This document shows positions 24,366 to 32,445 of a stretch of DNA of 32,629 bases, one piece after another. Below the pieces are notes generated by a model that was given only the letters and a program-made list of their open reading frames with translations, was not told where the DNA came from and searched no databases. Origin of the DNA: an uncultured Lachnospiraceae bacterium (GTDB lineage: Bacteria; Bacillota; Clostridia; Lachnospirales; Lachnospiraceae); NCBI GenBank assembly GCA_902784165.1, contig CACZTL010000079.1, positions 1-32,629 of the forward strand, read 5' to 3'. A program made the position numbers and the translations under genes. Each line of letters begins with the position of its first letter. Within the stretch, counting starts at the first letter, position 1.

Positions 24366-25640
24366 CTACGCTTCCTCTATCGCTTTACCTATGTCTGTTC
24401 TCATATATTTATTCTCAAACTCCACCCATTCCGTGGCTTTGTAAGCATTTTCTCTTGCACTCTTAAGATCAGCTCCGAGTGCGGTTACTCCAAGCACTCG
24501 TCCGCCGTTTGTAACTACATTACCATCCCCGTCAAACTTCGTGCCCGAGTGGAAGCAAAAGTACTCTGTCTGTCCGTCAAACTTCTCAAGTCCTGAGATC
24601 TTCTTGCCCTTCTCGTAATCAAGAGGATATCCGTCCGATGCAAGCATAACGCATACGGCTGCCTTGTCGGCAAATTTCAGCTCGATCTTATCAAGCTCTC
24701 CGTCCACGCAGGCTTCAAAAATATCCACGATATCATTTTCCATCCGCGTAAGAACCACCTGCGCTTCCGGGTCTCCGAAGCGAGCGTTATATTCAAGAAC
24801 CTTCGGACCTTCATCGGTAAGCATAAGCCCGAAGAAAATAACGCCCTTAAACTCCCTTCCCTCTGCTCTCATGGCATCAACCGTCTTTTGGTAAATGTGT
24901 TCACGGCAGAACTTATCTACTTCTTCCGTATAAAACGGGCTGGGGCTGAATGTGCCCATACCGCCGGTGTTAAGCCCTGTATCACCGTCTCCGGCCCTCT
25001 TATGATCCTGGGCAGAAGCCATGATCCTGATCGTCTTTCCGTCAACGAATGAAAGGACTGAAACCTCGCGTCCCGTCATAAACTCTTCAACTACAACCTT
25101 GTCGCCTGCCGATCCGAACTTCTTATCCTGCATGATAGTCTTTACGGCATCTACCGCTTCATCATGGTTCTGACAAATAAGCACACCCTTTCCGAGTGCA
25201 AGCCCGTCTGCCTTAAGAACTATCGGGTACTTGGCGGTTTTGAGATACTCGAGCGTTTCCTGCGGATCTGTAAACACTTCATAACCGGCAGTAGGTATAT
25301 CATATTTTTTCATCAGATCCTTTGAAAATGATTTTGACCCTTCCAGGATAGCTGCTTTTTTATCCGGTCCGAACACCCTTAAGCCTTCGCGCTCAAAAAC
25401 ATCTACTACCCCGCCTACAAGCGGATCGTCCATCCCTATAACTGTCAGGTCTATTTCATTTTCCTTGGCAAATGCCGCCAGTTTTTCAAACTCCATGGCT
25501 CCTATGTCCACACACTCTGCCACGGAGGCTATCCCTGCATTCCCCGGCGCGCAGTATATCTTATCTGCCTTTGGGCTTTGTGCTATCTTATGACAAATGG
25601 CGTGCTCACGTCCGCCGCTTCCTACAACTAGTATCTTCAT
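24366..25640 (-). CDS. purD: Phosphoribosylamine--glycine ligase (GARS)
   Basis: 424 residues, standard length. N-terminal MKILVVGSGGREHAI, ATP-grasp segment YPIVLKADGLALGKGV and VVEEFMTGREVSVLSFVDG, then GLNTGGMGTFSP and EYNARFGDPEAQV with the metal ligands. It joins glycine to phosphoribosylamine with ATP in purine synthesis, in the cytoplasm. AAGGAG is seven bases before the ATG. It is the last gene of the purine operon, 45 bp after purN, with a short repeat fragment (25666-25676) between. Confidence 0.97.
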   Translation of the reverse strand: MKILVVGSGGREHAICHKIAQSPKADKIYCAPGNAGIASVAECVDIGAMEFEKLAAFAKENEIDLTVIGMDDPLVGGVVDVFEREGLRVFGPDKKAAILEGSKSFSKDLMKKYDIPTAGYEVFTDPQETLEYLKTAKYPIVLKADGLALGKGVLICQNHDEAVDAVKTIMQDKKFGSAGDKVVVEEFMTGREVSVLSFVDGKTIRIMASAQDHKRAGDGDTGLNTGGMGTFSPSPFYTEEVDKFCREHIYQKTVDAMRAEGREFKGVIFFGLMLTDEGPKVLEYNARFGDPEAQVVLTRMENDIVDIFEACVDGELDKIELKFADKAAVCVMLASDGYPLDYEKGKKISGLEKFDGQTEYFCFHSGTKFDGDGNVVTNGGRVLGVTALGADLKSARENAYKATEWVEFENKYMRTDIGKAIEEA

Positions 25641-25665
25641 GCTTTATCTCCTTTGCAAAAACCAT

Positions 25666-25676
25666 CTGACACACTA
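25666..25676. repeat. Terminal fragment of the palindromic family, copy 9
   Basis: Only the terminal CTGACACACTA remains, 9 bp after the purN stop codon. On its own it could be chance; its place directly behind a stop codon, as with other copies, makes a remnant plausible. Confidence 0.45.
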
Positions 25677-25685
25677 CATTTAAAA

Positions 25686-26288
25686 TCAGCCTATATGTAT
25701 TACACCTCTTGCAATATCTCCTATAACCGCCGGCAAAATGACCCACTCTGCCTCTTCCATAACCCGTTTCTGCAGTTTTTCGGGAGTGTCGCCTTCCTTT
25801 ACCTCTACAGCCTTCTGAGCAATTATCTCACCGCCATCCACAACCTCATCGACAAAATGCACGGTAGCTCCGGTTATCTTTACGCCTCGCTCAAGAACAG
25901 CTTCGTGAACATGCAGTCCGTAAAAGCCCGGCCCTGAAAATGCAGGTATCAGTGCCGGATGTATATTTATGATACGACGTCTGTATCTTCTTATCATCTC
26001 GTCAGGTATCTTAATAAGACATCCGGCAAGCACTATTAAGTCAGGCGCAAGTTCTTCAAGCTTATCAAGCAAGGCAGCATGAAAATCATCCCGGGATTCA
26101 AAATCCTTAGGTGAAATTGCAAAACCGTCAATGCCGTGATTTTTTGCACGTTCAAGAGCATATGCCCCTTTATTATTACTGATAACGCCGACTACCTCAG
26201 TATCAGGGATTTCTCCGCTTTCAACAGCCTTAAGTATTGCCTCTAAATTCGTGCCGCCGCCGGACACTAAAACCGCTATTCGTAGCAT
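25686..26288 (-). CDS. purN: Phosphoribosylglycinamide formyltransferase
   Basis: 200 residues. MLRIAVLVSGGGTNLEAIL is the phosphoribosyl-binding start. The catalytic residues are visible in INIHPALIP (Asn and His of the N-H-D set) and HFVDEVVDGGEIIAQ (Asp). It uses 10-formyl-tetrahydrofolate to formylate GAR in the third step of purine synthesis. AGGAG lies seven bases before ATG 26288. It sits between purM and purD. Confidence 0.97.
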   Translation of the reverse strand: MLRIAVLVSGGGTNLEAILKAVESGEIPDTEVVGVISNNKGAYALERAKNHGIDGFAISPKDFESRDDFHAALLDKLEELAPDLIVLAGCLIKIPDEMIRRYRRRIINIHPALIPAFSGPGFYGLHVHEAVLERGVKITGATVHFVDEVVDGGEIIAQKAVEVKEGDTPEKLQKRVMEEAEWVILPAVIGDIARGVIHIG

Positions 26289-26343
26289 ATTATTTCTCCT
26301 GTGTTATTACCTGTGACAAAAAATATATTTAGCAAGGTGGAGG

Positions 26344-26377
26344 TGTGTCAATGGGGACGTATCTCCCCATCGACACA
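26344..26377. repeat. Palindromic intergenic element, copy 10 (short form)
   Basis: TGTGTCAATGGGGA and TCCCCATCGACACA form a 14-bp stem with one mismatch and the 6-nt loop CGTATC. It lacks the CAGTCCCTTTGTGTCA inner part. Read on the minus strand it begins immediately after the TAA stop of purM (26378-26380). Confidence 0.85.
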
Positions 26378-27403
26378 TTATTGCAGAATTACTCCCTCAT
26401 CTCCACGTACAATTTCTCCGATTTTATAAGCATTCTCTCCGGCTGTCTCGATGGCACGAATCGCCTCATCCGCCTCTTCGGGGCTTACCGCTATCACCAT
26501 CCCGAGTCCCATGTTAAATGTGTTATACATCATTTCCTCGGTAATTTCACCCTTTTCCTGAATGAGCTTAAAAATAGGAAGCACCGGGTAACTGTCCTTT
26601 TGTATTTTTGCACTTACTCCTTCAGGAAGCATACGCGGTACATTTTCATAAAAACCGCCTCCCGTAATATGAGAGCATCCCTTTATCGTGATTCCGGCTT
26701 CTTTAACTGCTCTAAGCGCAGATACATATATCTTAGTAGGCGCGATAAGCGCTTCACCGAGCGTACATCCGAGCTCCGGGTGCGGTTCGTTCAATATCTC
26801 CTTTGTGATATCAAATATCTTTCTTACAAGTGAAAATCCGTTAGAATGAACTCCGCTTGATGCTATTCCGATAAGCACGTCTCCGGGCCTTATATCCTCG
26901 CCCGTGATCATATCCTTTTTGTCGACAACACCCGTTGCGAAACCCGCCATATCGAATTCATCCTCAGGATAAAAGCCCGGCATCTCGGCTGTCTCACCGC
27001 CTATCAGCGCGCACCCTGCCTGCACACAGCCGTCTGCAACCCCTTTAACTATCTGCGCTATCCTTTCCGGAAAATTTTTCCCGCAGGCTATATAGTCAAG
27101 AAAATACAGAGGCTCACCGCCCGCGCAGGCTATGTCATTTACACACATAGCAACGCAGTCTATGCCAACCGTATCATACTTTTCAAGCTCAAAGGCAAGC
27201 TTAAGCTTTGTTCCTACTCCGTCAGTGCCCGAGAGGAGAACCGGCTCATCCATCCCCTTTACAGCGGACAGATCAAAGGCTCCGGCAAACCCTCCCAGAC
27301 CTCCTAAAACCTCGGGGCGCTTGGTCTTTGCCACATGCTCCTTCATAAGCTCTACCGACTTATAGCCGGCCTCTATATCAACTCCTGCATTTTTATAATC
27401 CAT
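26378..27403 (-). CDS. purM: Phosphoribosylformylglycinamidine cyclo-ligase (AIRS)
   Basis: 341 residues from ATG 27403, which matches the family start ([15 protein letters not shown]) and has AAAGGA upstream; the frame continues upstream into a repeat. Motifs: [56 protein letters not shown] and [16 protein letters not shown]. It closes the imidazole ring of AIR with ATP. It lies within the purine operon between a UPF0145 gene and purN. Confidence 0.97.
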   Translation of the reverse strand: MDYKNAGVDIEAGYKSVELMKEHVAKTKRPEVLGGLGGFAGAFDLSAVKGMDEPVLLSGTDGVGTKLKLAFELEKYDTVGIDCVAMCVNDIACAGGEPLYFLDYIACGKNFPERIAQIVKGVADGCVQAGCALIGGETAEMPGFYPEDEFDMAGFATGVVDKKDMITGEDIRPGDVLIGIASSGVHSNGFSLVRKIFDITKEILNEPHPELGCTLGEALIAPTKIYVSALRAVKEAGITIKGCSHITGGGFYENVPRMLPEGVSAKIQKDSYPVLPIFKLIQEKGEITEEMMYNTFNMGLGMVIAVSPEEADEAIRAIETAGENAYKIGEIVRGDEGVILQ

Positions 27404-27432
27404 ATCTTTATTCCTTTTCTCACCCATATGTT

Positions 27433-27464
27433 GTGTGTCAAAATGTGTCAATGGGGACGGTTCT
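27433..27464. repeat. Palindromic family, copy 11 (single arm, GGGGACGGTTCT subtype)
   Basis: GTGTGTCAAAATGTGTCAAT followed by GGGGACGGTTCTA: a doubled terminal TGTGTCA and the second-subtype core, with no partner arm. Its right end runs into the complement of the TAG stop codon of the UPF0145 gene (27463-27465), which is thus formed at the element edge. Confidence 0.8.
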
Positions 27465-27774
27465 AAACAATCTTTACCGCAGTTCCGTACGCCATGACCT
27501 CAGCCGCACTTTCCATTATGGCAGAGGTGGAGTACCTTACATTTATGACCGCGTCTGCTCCTAAACGCAGTGCATCATCAATCATTCGCTCAGTTGCTAT
27601 ATCTCTTGCTTCGTTCATCATTTCGGTGTAGCCTTTTAGTTCACCGCCTACGAGCGTTTTTAAGCTTGCGCCGAAGTCCCTTCCTATATGCTTGGTCTGT
27701 ATCGTACTTCCTTTGGCTATGCCTATCATCTGAAGCTTTTCATCATCTATATAATCTGTATTAACAACTATCAT
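27463..27774 (-). CDS. UPF0145 / YbjQ-like protein
   Basis: 103 residues, full length for the family. [20 protein letters not shown] at the N-terminus, [20 protein letters not shown] in the middle and [16 protein letters not shown] in the last third are typical UPF0145 segments, small pentameric proteins of unknown function. It has a strong AGAGGAGG ribosome site. It is 24 bp after purE and upstream of purM, in the same orientation, so is probably cotranscribed with purine genes; a role in the pathway is not established. Confidence 0.9.
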   Translation of the reverse strand: MIVVNTDYIDDEKLQMIGIAKGSTIQTKHIGRDFGASLKTLVGGELKGYTEMMNEARDIATERMIDDALRLGADAVINVRYSTSAIMESAAEVMAYGTAVKIV

Positions 27775-27798
27775 AATAACCTCCTCTTCTTCGGCACA

Positions 27799-28299
27799 TC
27801 AGTATTCTCTATACCCGACTTCCTGAAGTCTGGCATCCTTGGCCTGTACTTCCGATTTCATGTTTTCCGTAAATTTTTTAAGCTTTTTGGCAAGCTCTTC
27901 ATCTGAAGCCGCAAGTATTTTTGCAGCAAGTATTCCCGCGTTCTTCCCTCCGTTTATCGCTACGGTAGCAACCGGTATTCCGGGCGGCATCTGCACGATA
28001 GAATAAAGCGCATCCTCACCACTCAACGCCGCATTCCCCATAGGTATTCCTATCACGGGTCCCGGGAAAATCGCCGCACACATACCCGGCAAATGTGCCG
28101 CCATGCCTGCACCTGCTATAATCACTTTAAAGCCATTCTCTTCGGCTGTTTTTGCATACTCAAAAAAAACGTCGGGCTCTCTGTGAGCTGAGATGATCCT
28201 CATATCAAAGCTTATCCCCATCTCATCCAAAAAAGCTGCCGCCTTGGACATAACCGGCATATCCGAATCACTTCCCATTACTATTCCTACCTGTGCCAT
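27799..28299 (-). CDS. purE: N5-carboxyaminoimidazole ribonucleotide mutase
   Basis: 166 residues, class I Pur[15 protein letters not shown] (4-17) is the phosphate- and substrate-binding start, IISAHREPD carries the conserved catalytic His, and [13 protein letters not shown] and [20 protein letters not shown] are family motifs. It moves the carboxyl group of N5-CAIR to give CAIR. AAGGAG lies seven bases before ATG 28299. It is the first gene of the purine operon and its leader contains palindromic copy 12; purK is not in the window. Confidence 0.97.
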   Translation of the reverse strand: MAQVGIVMGSDSDMPVMSKAAAFLDEMGISFDMRIISAHREPDVFFEYAKTAEENGFKVIIAGAGMAAHLPGMCAAIFPGPVIGIPMGNAALSGEDALYSIVQMPPGIPVATVAINGGKNAGILAAKILAASDEELAKKLKKFTENMKSEVQAKDARLQEVGYREY

Positions 28300-28326
28300 A
28301 ATAATCTCCTTGTTCGTATTGTTGTG

Positions 28327-28398
28327 AAGTGTGTCAGGTGGGGACAGTCCCTTTGTGTCAACACTGACACAAAGGGACTGTCCCCACCTGACACACTT
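28327..28398. repeat. Palindromic intergenic element, copy 12, in the purE leader
   Basis: Perfect 34-bp arms (28327-28360 and 28365-28398) with loop ACAC; spacer variant GGT in both arms. It lies between the promoter at 28438-28466 and the purE ATG, so its RNA form would be a 5'-leader hairpin of purE mRNA, ending 27 nt before the ATG. Confidence 0.95.
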
Positions 28399-28431
28399 TC
28401 CCTAACTGTCTCAAAAACCGACGCCGTCTTT

Positions 28432-28466
28432 CGTATGATTATACGTTATTTTCAAGATTTTGTCAT
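28432..28466 (-). promoter_or_regulatory. Promoter of the purine operon with a palindrome over the -10
   Basis: Minus strand ATGACA (28461-28466), 17-nt spacer, TATAAT (28438-28443). The -10 is inside the perfect inverted repeat CGTAT-N4-ATACG (28432-28445), which could be a repressor site. No classical PurR box or purine riboswitch was recognised. Confidence 0.65.
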
Positions 28467-28543
28467 TATGAGATTCCTCTCTATAATCACCGCACTGACG
28501 GCAGGCTAAACGCCAACTCCTGACACATACACTGCTTAATCGA

Positions 28544-30499
28544 TTAATCATCCAGCGGAATATTAAGCATTTCCGTTCCCGGAAGCACAAACCTTCCGCT
28601 CTTTATAATATCAGTCTTCGTTCCGTCTTCCTTTACAGCAGTCAGCCTGCCTATCTCTTCATATGGAATAGTAATATCCGTATGGCAGTTAAAATATGCC
28701 GCCCCCGGGTCGTCTTTACGCTTTATCGATACCTCATTATCTTTAGCAACAATCTCTTTACCGCCGGGATTAAATACCCTTATATCTTCAGAGCGCGAAT
28801 AACAGGTATCTCCAAGCGCAAAGTGCGGGCCGCATTTTTCGGCAATAAGTATAGGCAATACATTCTGTATATCATACTCCTTTGCCATAGCATAGGCCGT
28901 TGTGTTGGTTCCGATGGCAAACTCCCCGACCGGCAGTTTTTCATGCTCAAAAAGCACATTTTTCCTGAAATAATCCTTTCCCTTTTGGGAATCGGCAAAA
29001 TTGGAGCACGAATAATCTTTCGTAAAGCCGTTTCTTATCTCTACGCGCAGATCCTTGTATTCAAATCCGTTTAAGAAAGCACGGCTTACGTGGAGAATCC
29101 CGTTTGTGCCTGAAAGCACGGGCGATGTAAATACTTCGCCTACCGGTATATTTACATCTGCGACACAGTTTTCGAAATTTTCTTCTTTTTCCGGATCATT
29201 TACATGGAAAAGCTCTACGCTTATATCAGTCTGATTTTCACCGGTTCCCTTGATATCTACGAACGAAGCTTCGTTTAAAACATCTATAATCCTTTGCTGG
29301 ATAGAAATATATAGATCGTTATCGAGGGTATTTAGCTCTATCGTCTCGTTAAATATATCTTTGAAATCTTTGCCGATATCAGGAGTCGGATATGCGATGA
29401 TAGTAAATGACCTCTCCTCGCCCTTTATGAAGCGGTTTGTGATTGCGGCTGATTCCGTAAGATATTTCAGGCTGAGTTTTTTCTGACTTTCACCGGGAAC
29501 AAGCCCGCAGCCTGATTCTTTAAAGCCAAAGGGTGCCTCGCCAAACACCTCCATAACTGCCGGGCCACCGTATACATCTGCATATTCCGCATATTTTTCA
29601 TATGCTTTTTCAAGCGCTTCAAGCCTCTTGCTTACAAGCTTTTCATCAAAGAAGAAAAGCGCATCATTTTTATGATCATATTCTGCCTGATGATTGGCGA
29701 CTGCTCCGAAAAATCCGTTTTTCCTGCCTCCCTGCGAGATGACTGCGCTTCGCGGCGTCCTGAATACTGTCGCCGTTAGCCCCAGCCTTTCAAAGGCTTC
29801 TATTTCGGCATTTACAAGTCGCTCAAACCCAAGCTTGTATATGATTCCCACAGTCCTCTTTTTATCAAACGGCTTTCCTGTAGTCTCAAACCCGCGTCTG
29901 TATCCTTCTGCAAATGTATCTGCCATCAGACGAAGCTTTTCCTTTGACAAAAGATTAATATGTCTGGCAGTCTTTATCTCCGTTTCCGTGATATATTCGC
30001 CGTATCTGTACAGGTAATATACATCACCAAGTCCGTCGCCTGTAATAATCTGCTTTGCAACATTGGCGTGAGGAAAAAGCATTTCTTTTATCCGGTCTTC
30101 ATACAAAGCGTCAGCCGTTGAATAAAGATATTCGTAAATGCGGTCGTAAAATGTATTGTATGAGAGACTTCCTGTCGTATACATCTCTTTGATATCTTGA
30201 TACATTTGCAAAAACGGTTCTGTCAGCGTCCTCTTTTTATCAAATCTGTATCCGATAAGTGAAAAACTCTCATATGCTACAAATGAACAAAGCTTGCCGT
30301 AGCCGCACCCGAGCATATACTCGGCAAACACCGGATTAACAAATGAATGCTCATAGTTTTCTCCGATAATGCCGGAGTAAAGTTCATGATTTAGCTGTAT
30401 TATATCGTTTGAGCCGACATTTACTGCGTTATACGCCTTTTCAAGCGTATTTAAAAATGTGTCGATCTGCGAAAAAAATATTTCAAATTTATTATCCAT
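28544..30499 (-). CDS. M29-family aminopeptidase with a long N-terminal extension
   Basis: 651 residues, against about 400 for classical M29 enzymes (AmpS, aminopeptidase T). The C-terminal ~430 residues carry the family metal-binding segments: NIPVGEVFTSPVL (Glu), VGEFAIGTNTTAYA (Glu), CGPHFALGDTCYS (His) and YFNCHTDITI (His, Asp). The first ~210 residues are alpha-helical and tyrosine-rich (YSGIIGENYEHSF, FAEYMLGCGYGKL) with no signal peptide. Probably a cytoplasmic metallo-aminopeptidase; the extension may gate the active site or serve oligomerisation. AGG is eight bases before ATG 30499. Copy 13 lies upstream, between it and a small membrane-protein gene. Confidence 0.85.
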   Translation of the reverse strand: MDNKFEIFFSQIDTFLNTLEKAYNAVNVGSNDIIQLNHELYSGIIGENYEHSFVNPVFAEYMLGCGYGKLCSFVAYESFSLIGYRFDKKRTLTEPFLQMYQDIKEMYTTGSLSYNTFYDRIYEYLYSTADALYEDRIKEMLFPHANVAKQIITGDGLGDVYYLYRYGEYITETEIKTARHINLLSKEKLRLMADTFAEGYRRGFETTGKPFDKKRTVGIIYKLGFERLVNAEIEAFERLGLTATVFRTPRSAVISQGGRKNGFFGAVANHQAEYDHKNDALFFFDEKLVSKRLEALEKAYEKYAEYADVYGGPAVMEVFGEAPFGFKESGCGLVPGESQKKLSLKYLTESAAITNRFIKGEERSFTIIAYPTPDIGKDFKDIFNETIELNTLDNDLYISIQQRIIDVLNEASFVDIKGTGENQTDISVELFHVNDPEKEENFENCVADVNIPVGEVFTSPVLSGTNGILHVSRAFLNGFEYKDLRVEIRNGFTKDYSCSNFADSQKGKDYFRKNVLFEHEKLPVGEFAIGTNTTAYAMAKEYDIQNVLPILIAEKCGPHFALGDTCYSRSEDIRVFNPGGKEIVAKDNEVSIKRKDDPGAAYFNCHTDITIPYEEIGRLTAVKEDGTKTDIIKSGRFVLPGTEMLNIPLDD

Positions 30500-30534
30500 G
30501 ATTTTAACCTGATTTCTATTATTTACTGAGTATC

Positions 30535-30608
30535 AAAGTGTGTCAAACGGGGACAGTCCCTTTGTGTCAGTCCTGACACAAAGGGACTGTCCCCGTTTGA
30601 CACACTTT
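30535..30608. repeat. Palindromic intergenic element, copy 13
   Basis: Perfect 36-bp arms (30535-30570 and 30573-30608) with a TC centre; spacer variant AAC in both arms, and AAA/TTT symmetry outside the terminal GTGTGTCA. It begins one base after the TAA stop of the small membrane protein (reading minus). Confidence 0.95.
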
Positions 30609-30939
30609 ACAAGCCCGTGAAAAACAAAAATAAAACAAATACTGCCACACATCCGCACCATATCACTCCGATCTTGCACGGCAAATAGCTTCTGTCCTCT
30701 TCCTTAAACCCCATAAACGCAATATATACTCCGAAGCAGGCAATAAAAAATGCTGTAAGCGCTAAGCTTCCTACTACTTTGCCGGCGTTTCCGCCGTTAG
30801 CGTACGAAAAAATCAGACCTGCAATGATCAGTATCACGCAGGCTATCCCGAAAAAAATCGAAATCACGCCCTTTATTGACGGCTTTGAATCAAAAAATAT
30901 ACTCTTTTTGTATACCCTTTTTCCTGTTTTTTCAGCCAT
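30607..30939 (-). CDS. Small membrane protein, unknown function (possibly DUF6142-like)
   Basis: 110 residues. A basic N-terminus (KTGKRVYKKSIFFDSKPS) is followed by three membrane helices, about 24-46, 56-77 and 88-108. The layout recalls small Lachnospiraceae membrane proteins grouped as DUF6142, but this is from memory and unsure. GGAG lies eight bases before ATG 30939. Palindromic elements flank it on both sides (copies 13 and 14); its stop codon touches copy 13. Neighbours are a VanZ protein upstream and an aminopeptidase downstream; no functional link is evident. Confidence 0.8.
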   Translation of the reverse strand: MAEKTGKRVYKKSIFFDSKPSIKGVISIFFGIACVILIIAGLIFSYANGGNAGKVVGSLALTAFFIACFGVYIAFMGFKEEDRSYLPCKIGVIWCGCVAVFVLFLFFTGL

Positions 30940-30956
30940 AAAATAATCTCCGGTTG

Positions 30957-31030
30957 TTAGTGTGTCAGATGGGGACAGTCCCTTTGTGTCAGTCCTGACA
31001 CAAAGGGACTGTCCCCGTTTGACACACTAA
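30957..31030. repeat. Palindromic intergenic element, copy 14 (mismatched arms)
   Basis: Arms 30957-30992 and 30995-31030 around a TC centre. Unlike other complete copies the arms differ: the left spacer is GAT (TCAGATGGGG) and the right is AAC (CCCCGTTTGA), giving two mismatches. The outer TTA/TAA is symmetrical. The TAG stop of the VanZ gene is formed at its right end. Confidence 0.94.
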
Positions 31031-31530
31031 TCAGACTTTTGTGATTTGTTCCTACGTACCAAGGTCAAAAAAATGTGATAAACCAAGAACCCCAGAATCG
31101 CCCCTGTCGTGTTTAGTATAACATCATCTATGTCACCCACACCCACTACAAAAAAATACTGCAGAAATTCAAAAACCGCACTTGTTCCTGTTGCTGCCAG
31201 CACACATCCCCATAGCGGCAGTTTATTTCCCGTAGCTGCCTTAAGCAGGAAACCGAAAGGCATGAAACAGAGGATATTTCCGAATATATTCAAAAAAAAC
31301 ATGTGGAACGGTACTATATCAATATTTACAACGAAAAGTCTTATAATCTTAAAAGGCTCAAGGTTGTATCCTCCGTAAAGGGGAAGACCGTTTAGATAAA
31401 AAATCTCATCACCTGTTCTTCCGAGAAACGGAGCAAAAAACAAAAAGTACGTAAGTCCGCATAAATATAATATAAACAGTATGATGGCCGAGTATTGCCA
31501 TTTTCTTACTTTGCTCTTTTTATATGCCAT
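31027..31530 (-). CDS. VanZ family membrane protein
   Basis: 167 residues with four to five membrane helices. VanZ landmarks: FFLNIFGNILCFMPFGFLL (78-96 region), SAVFEFLQYFF and GVGDIDDVILNTTGAILGF near the C-terminus, in the family order. VanZ proteins are linked to low-level teicoplanin resistance in the vanA cluster, but lone copies are common in Firmicutes and their role is unclear. No clear ribosome site precedes ATG 31530. It lies 82 bp after pyrE with no terminator seen between them, so it may be cotranscribed. Confidence 0.9.
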   Translation of the reverse strand: MAYKKSKVRKWQYSAIILFILYLCGLTYFLFFAPFLGRTGDEIFYLNGLPLYGGYNLEPFKIIRLFVVNIDIVPFHMFFLNIFGNILCFMPFGFLLKAATGNKLPLWGCVLAATGTSAVFEFLQYFFVVGVGDIDDVILNTTGAILGFLVYHIFLTLVRRNKSQKSD

Positions 31531-31612
31531 TATATTTTAAAGAGCAAACTATAACATTTACTCTGATCCTCATAATCAAAATTATTTATATATATCGTAA
31601 ATTCAAGGGTAA

Positions 31613-32299
31613 TCAGCCCTCAGACACTCCGTATTCTCTGTAATAAGCATCAAGAGTTGCCTTGATATCATCATCGATGATAACTCTCCCGTCCACAGGC
31701 TTATTATAAAGCATCTCAATAACATCTTTCATGGTAACAATAGCCTTAGCCGGGAATCCGTACTGCTCCTGCAGCTCATCAAGCGCTGTCTTATCAGTGT
31801 GTTCAAGACCGCGCTCAAGTCTGTTAAGAGACACCATCATACCTTTAATCTTTATATCCGCCTGAGCCGTAATGATCGGAAATGTCTCTTGAATAGACTT
31901 CCCGGATGTGGTTACATCCTCTATGATCACTACTCTGTCTCCGTCCTTTAGAGGGCTTCCGAGCATAATACCCGAATCACCGTGATCCTTTATCTCTTTT
32001 CTGTTTGAACAGTAGCGTATCTCTTTTCCGTATAATCTGCTGTATGCCATGGCTGTCGTAACACTTAAAGGTATCCCTTTATATGCCGGACCGAAAAGCA
32101 CGTCAAAATCATCACCGAAATTTTCATGTATCGCTTCGGCGTAAAACTCTCCAAGACGTGCCAGCTGGCTTCCCGTTACATACAGTCCCGCATTCATGAA
32201 GAAAGGCGACTTGCGCCCGCTTTTGAGTGTGAAATCTCCAAACCGGAGTACATTACACTCGGTCATAAATTTTATAAAATCCTGCTTATATTGTTCCAT
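31613..32299 (-). CDS. pyrE: Orotate phosphoribosyltransferase
   Basis: 228 residues. The PRPP-binding loop DRVVIIEDVTTSGKSI is clear, with FTLKSGRKSPFFMNAG at the N-terminus and VLFGPAYKGIPLSVTTAMA, all standard for PyrE. It converts orotate and PRPP to OMP in pyrimidine synthesis. AGGAG is seven bases before ATG 32299, and a near-consensus promoter is found at 32381-32410. It is the only pyr gene in the window; pyrDK or pyrF would be expected near in many Clostridia but are not seen here. Confidence 0.97.
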   Translation of the reverse strand: MEQYKQDFIKFMTECNVLRFGDFTLKSGRKSPFFMNAGLYVTGSQLARLGEFYAEAIHENFGDDFDVLFGPAYKGIPLSVTTAMAYSRLYGKEIRYCSNRKEIKDHGDSGIMLGSPLKDGDRVVIIEDVTTSGKSIQETFPIITAQADIKIKGMMVSLNRLERGLEHTDKTALDELQEQYGFPAKAIVTMKDVIEMLYNKPVDGRVIIDDDIKATLDAYYREYGVSEG

Positions 32300-32380
32300 A
32301 ACATTCTCCTGAGATTAGTAAGATTTTTTTCATTTACAATCAGTAAAGTGTATCAGATTCCCTTAAATGCCCTTCCGATG

Positions 32381-32410
32381 ATTATATAATATTTATTTAA
32401 ACTATGTCAA
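32381..32410 (-). promoter_or_regulatory. Near-consensus promoter of pyrE
   Basis: Minus strand TTGACA (32405-32410), 18-nt spacer, TATAAT (32381-32386). Both boxes are perfect. The leader of about 75 nt shows no PyrR-binding attenuator that I could recognise. Confidence 0.8.
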
Positions 32411-32445
32411 AAATCTTGTCGTAACCGTGTAAATATAACTGCAGC

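Noticed and set aside
28399-28440. Purine riboswitch in the purE leader
   Set aside because: No conserved purine aptamer junction sequences; the leader is mostly filled by palindromic copy 12.
4-31030. CRISPR array suggested by many recurring short repeats
   Set aside because: Copies are kilobases apart, palindromic and between genes, with no regular spacers and no cas genes.
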